A DNA stretch of 64,000 nt. Origin: Streptomyces novaecaesareae. GTDB lineage: Bacteria; Actinomycetota; Actinomycetes; Streptomycetales; Streptomycetaceae. Where the stretch lies: assembly GCF_000716875.1 (NCBI RefSeq), contig NZ_JNWQ01000034.1, positions 7,566-71,565 of the forward strand. Direction: 5' to 3'. The notes beneath the pieces are model-generated. The model searched no databases. It saw only the letters and a program-made list of their open reading frames with translations, and had not been told where the DNA came from. The position numbers and the translations under genes were made by a program. Below are positions 59,947 to 64,000 of the stretch, piece by piece; positions within the stretch are counted from its first letter, which is position 1, and each line of letters begins with the position of its first letter.

Positions 59947-60909
59947 TCAGGACCCGGAGGCCTCGGCCGCAGGCTCCGGAGCCGCCTCCGCGCGCACCGC
60001 GGCCGCCTCCTTCACCGTCTCACGGACGGGCAGGTCGGCGAGCCAGAACTTCTGCAGCATGTGCCAGTCCTGCGGGTACTCGCGGATCCCCAGCTCCCAC
60101 ACGTCCGCCATCGCCTGCGTCATCGCCCGCGTGCGCTCCTTGCGGTCGCCCTCCTCGGGCACCGGCACCTCGGGGTGGATCCGCGCCCGCAGCACCGGAC
60201 CGTCGTACCAGAGCGTCACCGGCAGCAGCGCCGCCCCGGTCCGCTGGCACAGCGCCGCCGGACCGGCCGGCATCCGGGTCGCCTCACCGAAGAACGACAC
60301 CTCGATGCCCGCCTCCGACAGGTCCCGGTCCCCCACCAGGCACACCAGCCGACCCTCGCGCAGCCGCCGCGCCAGCGTGCCGATCACGTTCACCCCGCCA
60401 CCGGTCAACGCCAGGACCTCCATGCCCTGGCCCTCCCGGAACGCCACGAACCGGTCGAACAGCCGCTCCGGCTTCAACCGCTCGGCGACGGTGGTGAACG
60501 GGTAGCCCTGCTGCGCCACCCAGGTGCCCGCCAGGTCCCAGTTGCCCATGTGCGGCAGCGCTATCACCGCGCCCCGCCCGGCCTCCATCGGCGCCCGCAG
60601 GTGCTCGAAGCCCTCCACCCGGACGTCCCGCGCCACCCGCTCCCGGCTCCACACCGGCAGCCGGAACGACTCCATCCAGTACCGCAGGTACGAACGCATC
60701 CCGGCCCGCGACAACGACCGCAGCGCCGCCTCGTCCAGCCCCGGACGGACCCGGCGCAGATTCGCCTCCAGCTGCAGCACCCGCTTGCCGCGCTTGCGCC
60801 ACGCGTAGTCCGCCAGCCGGTCGAACAGCCCCCGCGCCACCGGCTCCGGCAGGTGCTTCAGCACCCCCCAGCCCAGCGCGTACGCCCAGTACACCAGTCG
60901 GTCCGTCAC
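59947..60909 (-). CDS. patA: Phosphatidylinositol mannoside acyltransferase
   Basis: 320 residues of the HtrB/LpxL-like acyltransferase fold. HX4D site in LPHMGNWDLAG (His120, Asp125), YPFTTVAERLKPERLFDRF and GGVNVIGTLARRLREGRLVCLVGDRDL. GTG start 16 bases after PIP synthase. Acylates mannosylated phosphatidylinositol at the membrane. C-terminal Ala/Glu-rich tail. Confidence 0.9.
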   Translation of the reverse strand: MTDRLVYWAYALGWGVLKHLPEPVARGLFDRLADYAWRKRGKRVLQLEANLRRVRPGLDEAALRSLSRAGMRSYLRYWMESFRLPVWSRERVARDVRVEGFEHLRAPMEAGRGAVIALPHMGNWDLAGTWVAQQGYPFTTVAERLKPERLFDRFVAFREGQGMEVLALTGGGVNVIGTLARRLREGRLVCLVGDRDLSEAGIEVSFFGEATRMPAGPAALCQRTGAALLPVTLWYDGPVLRARIHPEVPVPEEGDRKERTRAMTQAMADVWELGIREYPQDWHMLQKFWLADLPVRETVKEAAAVRAEAAPEPAAEASGS

Positions 60910-60925
60910 CGCAGGACGCCCCCCA

Positions 60926-61573
60926 TCAGCTCCCGGCCGCCGCTCGGTCGGCCTCGAACGCCTCACGGCGCACGGTCAGCACCCGCTGGAACACCGTCAC
61001 CAGGCTGCCCGCCGCCACCAGCCACAGCGCCACCGGCAGCAGCCACTCCACGTACGGCACACCGAACGTGTGCAGACCCGCGACCCCGGCCGCCACCAGG
61101 CTCGCCACCAGCCGCTCGGCCCGCTCCACCAGCCCCGACACATCACACGGCAGGCCCTGGCTCTCCGCCCGCGCCTTGGTGTACGACACCACCAGACCGC
61201 TCGCCAGGCAGAAGATCGCCACCGCGCACAGCAGGTTGTCGTCACCCTTGCCCGCGTACCACATCGCCAGCCCACCGAAGATCGCCGCATCCGCGACCCG
61301 GTCCAGCGTGGAGTCCAGGAACGCCCCCCACTTGGTGGTCCGGCCCAGCTGACGGGCCATGTTCCCGTCCACCAGGTCGGAGAAGATGAACAGCGTGATC
61401 GTGATGGTGCCCCAGAAGAACTCCCCACGCGGGAAGAACACCAGCGCACCGGCCACCGAACCGGCGGTACCGATCAGCGTCACGGAGTCCGGGCTCACGC
61501 CCAGACGGATCAGGAACGCGGCGAACGGGGTCAGAACACGTGTGAAGAAGGCACGCGCGTATTTGTTGAGCAT
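60926..61573 (-). CDS. pgsA: Phosphatidylinositol phosphate synthase (CDP-alcohol phosphatidyltransferase)
   Basis: 215 residues, several transmembrane helices. The CDP-alcohol motif D-G-x2-A-R-x8-G-x3-D-x3-D is complete (DLVDGNMAR at 66-74, GAFLDSTLD at 83-91). Makes PI phosphate from CDP-diacylglycerol and inositol phosphate in actinomycetes. ATG at 61573 with GGGAAGG upstream. First gene of the PIM group; upstream 244 bases are the divergent promoter region with nothing distinct. Confidence 0.94.
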   Translation of the reverse strand: MLNKYARAFFTRVLTPFAAFLIRLGVSPDSVTLIGTAGSVAGALVFFPRGEFFWGTITITLFIFSDLVDGNMARQLGRTTKWGAFLDSTLDRVADAAIFGGLAMWYAGKGDDNLLCAVAIFCLASGLVVSYTKARAESQGLPCDVSGLVERAERLVASLVAAGVAGLHTFGVPYVEWLLPVALWLVAAGSLVTVFQRVLTVRREAFEADRAAAGS

Positions 61574-61817
61574 GGCCTTCCCAGCCGCTCCGATCTCCCA
61601 GATACCCGCCTGGCGCAACGGACGCGGCAGACGGCCGAACGGATCAGCCCGTCCGGCGCACCCATCGTAGCCACGCCGACGACACGCTCCGCCGCACGCA
61701 CCGCCGGACGGCGACCCCGGCCACGGCCCACGCACGCACGGTCACACGACACGCGCCCGGACGACACCCGACCCTAGACTGCGATGGACAGCCTCGGCGC
61801 CACGGGAGGAGACCCCG

Positions 61818-63866
61818 ATGCCCGACCGCAGCACGGCACGAGCCGGCCAGGCACCCGCCGTCACCGGCCCCCGGGACCTGCGCAACGTCGTCCTCATCGG
61901 TCCCAGCGGTGTGGGCAAGACCACCCTCGCCGAATCCCTCGCCCTCGCCGCCGGCGCCACCGGCCGGGCCGGTCGCGTCACCGACGGCACCACCGTCTCC
62001 GACCACGAGGAGATCGAGCACCAGCAGCAGCGCTCCGTCCAGCTCTCCCTGCTCCCGCTCGAATGGAAGGGCGTCAAGATCAACCTGATCGACCCGCCCG
62101 GCCACCCCGACTTCACCGCGGACCTGCGCGCCGCCCTGCACGCCGCCGACGCGGCCGTCTTCGTCGTCTCCGCCACCGACCCGGTCACCGCCCCCACCCG
62201 CGCCCTGTGGCGCGAGTGCGCCGCCGAGGGCATCCCCCGCGCCATCGCCGTCGCCAAACTCGACATCGCCCGCACCGGCTTCGACGACATCCTCACCACC
62301 TGCCACGACGCCTTCGACCTGGGCCCGGACACCCTCCGCCCGCTCTTCCTGCCCGTCCTCCACGACGGCCGGCCCGACGGCAGCGTCGACCTCCTCACCG
62401 GCGACACCTACGGCGACGCCGCCCCGCTCCCCGACACCGGCCCCGCCCACGAGAGCCTCGTCGAGGCCATCTCCGGCCAGGACGACACCCTCATGGAGCG
62501 CTACCTCGCCGGCGACCCCCTCGACACCGACTCCCTCGAAGCCGGAATGCGCCGCGAAGTCCTCGCCTGCACCCTCCACCCCGCCGTCCCCACCAGCGAG
62601 AACGGCCTCGGCGCCGCCGAACTCCTCGACCTCATCGCGCACACCTTCCCCGACCCCACCGAACGCACCCGCCCAGCCCCCGACTGCGACCCCGACGCCC
62701 CGCTCGCCGCCCAGGTCGTCCGCATCACCGGCGACGCCTACGTCGGCCGGATCAGCCTGCTGCGCCTGTACGCCGGCACCCTGCGCCCCGACACCAAGAT
62801 CCACCTCCTCGGCCCGGCCCACACCGCCGGCCAGAACGGCGACGAACGCGTCACCGCCCTCACCAGCCCCTTCGGCAAACTCCAGCGGCCCGTCCCGCAC
62901 GCCGTCGCCGGCGACCTCGTCTGCGCCGCCAAACTCACCACCGCCCGCGCCGGCGACACCGTCCACGACCCCGGACACCCCGTCGAGCTCGACGGCTGGA
63001 CCCTCCCCGAACCCCTGCTCCCGATCGCCGTCGAAGCCCACAGCAAGGCCGACGACGACAAGCTCTCCCAGGCCCTCACCCGGCTCACCGCCGAAGACCC
63101 GTCGCTACGCCTCGAACAGAATCCCGACACCCACCAGCTCGTCCTCTGGTGCACCGGCGAGGCCCACGCCGAGGTCGTCCTCGACCGCCTCCGCACCCGC
63201 CACGGCGTCCACGTCGACACCGTCGAACCCAAGGTCGCCCTGCGCGAGACCTTCGGCACCGCCGCCGCCGGCCACGGCCGCCTCGTCAAACAGTCCGGCG
63301 GCCACGGCCAGTACGCCATCTGCGACCTGGAGGTCGAGCCCCTCCCGGCCGGCTCGGGCTTCGAGTTCCAGGAACACGTCGTCGGCGGCGCCGTCCCCAA
63401 ACACTTCATCCCCTCCGTCGAGAAGGGCATCCGCGCCCAACTCGCCAAGGGCGTCGCCACCGGACACCCCCTCGTCGACGTCCGGGTCACCCTCACCGAC
63501 GGCAAGGCCCACTCCGTCGACTCCTCCGACGCGTCCTTCCAGAACGCCGCCGCCCTCGCCCTGCGCGACGCCGCCGAACACGCCGTCATCCGCCTGCTCG
63601 AACCCGTCGCCGCCGTCAGCGTCCTGCTGCCCGACGACTACCTCGGCGCCGTCCTCGGCGACCTCTCCGCCCGCCGCGGCCGCGTCCTCGGCACCGAGAC
63701 CGGCGGCCCCGGCCTCACCCTGCTGCGCGCCGAGGTCCCCGAACTCGAACTCGTCCGCTACCCGGTCGACCTGCGCTCCCTCACCCACGGCACCGCCGAG
63801 TTCTCCCGCGCCTACCTGCGCCACGAACCCATGCCCGCCGCCCTCGCCGAGCGCTACACCGACTGA
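61818..63866 (+). CDS. EF-G-like translational GTPase (FusA2-type paralogue)
   Basis: 682 residues with all EF-G domains: G1 GPSGVGKTT at 28-36 (EF-G has AHIDAGKTT), G3 DPPGHPDF at 92-99, G4 AKLD at 146-149 in place of NKxD, then domains III-V with SGGHGQYAICDLEVEPLP and GGAVPKHFIPSVEKGI. Lack of the G4 Asn suggests weakened guanine specificity. Not a canonical translocase; possibly a ribosome-associated factor. GGAGGAG ribosome binding site. Rich in C-ending codons. Confidence 0.92.
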   Translation: MPDRSTARAGQAPAVTGPRDLRNVVLIGPSGVGKTTLAESLALAAGATGRAGRVTDGTTVSDHEEIEHQQQRSVQLSLLPLEWKGVKINLIDPPGHPDFTADLRAALHAADAAVFVVSATDPVTAPTRALWRECAAEGIPRAIAVAKLDIARTGFDDILTTCHDAFDLGPDTLRPLFLPVLHDGRPDGSVDLLTGDTYGDAAPLPDTGPAHESLVEAISGQDDTLMERYLAGDPLDTDSLEAGMRREVLACTLHPAVPTSENGLGAAELLDLIAHTFPDPTERTRPAPDCDPDAPLAAQVVRITGDAYVGRISLLRLYAGTLRPDTKIHLLGPAHTAGQNGDERVTALTSPFGKLQRPVPHAVAGDLVCAAKLTTARAGDTVHDPGHPVELDGWTLPEPLLPIAVEAHSKADDDKLSQALTRLTAEDPSLRLEQNPDTHQLVLWCTGEAHAEVVLDRLRTRHGVHVDTVEPKVALRETFGTAAAGHGRLVKQSGGHGQYAICDLEVEPLPAGSGFEFQEHVVGGAVPKHFIPSVEKGIRAQLAKGVATGHPLVDVRVTLTDGKAHSVDSSDASFQNAAALALRDAAEHAVIRLLEPVAAVSVLLPDDYLGAVLGDLSARRGRVLGTETGGPGLTLLRAEVPELELVRYPVDLRSLTHGTAEFSRAYLRHEPMPAALAERYTD

Positions 63867-63872
63867 GCGGCC

Positions 63873-64000
63873 CTGGGCCTGTCTTCGAACTCCCGCCTGC
63901 GGGGCGACGCCGGGGCACGCACCTCGCTGCGTTGTCGTCGGTCGCCAATGCTCCGCAGTGGCTCCCTCCTCCGCCTTGCGATGCACGCACCCCAACGCCG
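63873..64000. repeat. Possible start of a dispersed intergenic repeat
   Basis: After the EF-G-like stop, the sequence GGGCCTGTCTTCGAACTC, then GCTGCGTTGTCGTCGG and CTCCGCCTTGCGATGCACG, resembles repeated intergenic elements I recall from streptomycete genomes with ends like TTCGAAGACAGGCCC. The window ends before the other terminus, so neither an inverted repeat nor a transposase link can be shown. Confidence 0.35.

Noticed and set aside
63781..63995. Minus-strand open frames at the right edge (69 and 296 codons)
   Set aside because: They lie in the repeat-like segment or opposite the EF-G-like gene and have no ribosome binding site or motifs.

Overview
The window is a chromosomal segment of a very GC-rich actinomycete of the family Streptomycetaceae (Streptomyces or a close relative such as Kitasatospora). 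The evidence is the strong third-position GC bias, frequent GTG and TTG starts, a full-length BldD with its c-di-GMP signature, the gene order carB-carA-membrane gene-pyrC-pyrB-pyrR next to bldD, and the run pdxST-yebC-ruvCAB-yajC-secDF-apt-rsh. Most of it is conserved core; I cannot name the species from sequence alone.

Layout. 1-5.9 kb: pyrimidine operon on the minus strand (pyrR, pyrB, pyrC, membrane protein, carA, partial carB), genes mostly overlapping by a few bases, with a PyrR-binding-loop hairpin just before the pyrR ribosome binding site. 6.1-6.7 kb: divergent bldD with a likely BldD operator in its promoter. 6.9-11.1 kb: an orphan protein, a thioesterase-like protein, nusB, efp and an M24-peptidase-like protein that has lost three of five metal ligands. 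11.2-12.0 kb: zinc-independent ribosomal protein paralogues (bL32-like, bL33, bL31) around a Zur-box-like site. 12.1-13.9 kb: a NiCoT nickel/cobalt transporter behind a cobalamin riboswitch, divergent from an ArsR-type regulator. 13.9-19.6 kb: accessory genes (GT-B-like protein with a TTA codon, STAND NTPase, Nei DNA glycosylase, polyproline P-loop protein). 19.7-31.6 kb: shikimate genes aroQ-B-K-C-E, two tandem mltG paralogues, ruvX, alaS and two small membrane proteins. 31.8-34.5 kb: a second STAND ATPase (also with a TTA codon) and a small TPR protein. 34.5-42.9 kb: rpsD with a long structured leader, rarA, an ABM-like protein, ppk2, a GNAT, aspS, hisS and an MBL hydrolase. 43.2-48.1 kb: membrane-anchored cyclophilin, DUF349 protein, rsh (RelA/SpoT). 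48.2-57.6 kb: apt, secF, secD, yajC, ruvB, ruvA, ruvC, yebC, pdxT, pdxS. 57.7-61.6 kb: small proteins and the phosphatidylinositol mannoside genes (PIP synthase, acyltransferase, PimA-type mannosyltransferase). 61.8-63.9 kb: an EF-G-like GTPase with a degenerate G4 motif, followed by what looks like the start of a dispersed repeat.

The genes serve nucleotide, aromatic amino acid and PLP synthesis, translation, Holliday junction processing, protein export and envelope lipid synthesis. Regulation visible in the DNA includes PyrR translational control, BldD autoregulation, a B12 riboswitch, a Zur site, two TTA (bldA-type) codons and a candidate ribosomal-protein leader. No CRISPR array, tRNA, rRNA or intact transposase was seen. 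The most unusual points are the degenerate M24 protein, the shortened bL32 opposite a Zur site, the structured rpsD leader and the two TTA-containing accessory genes.
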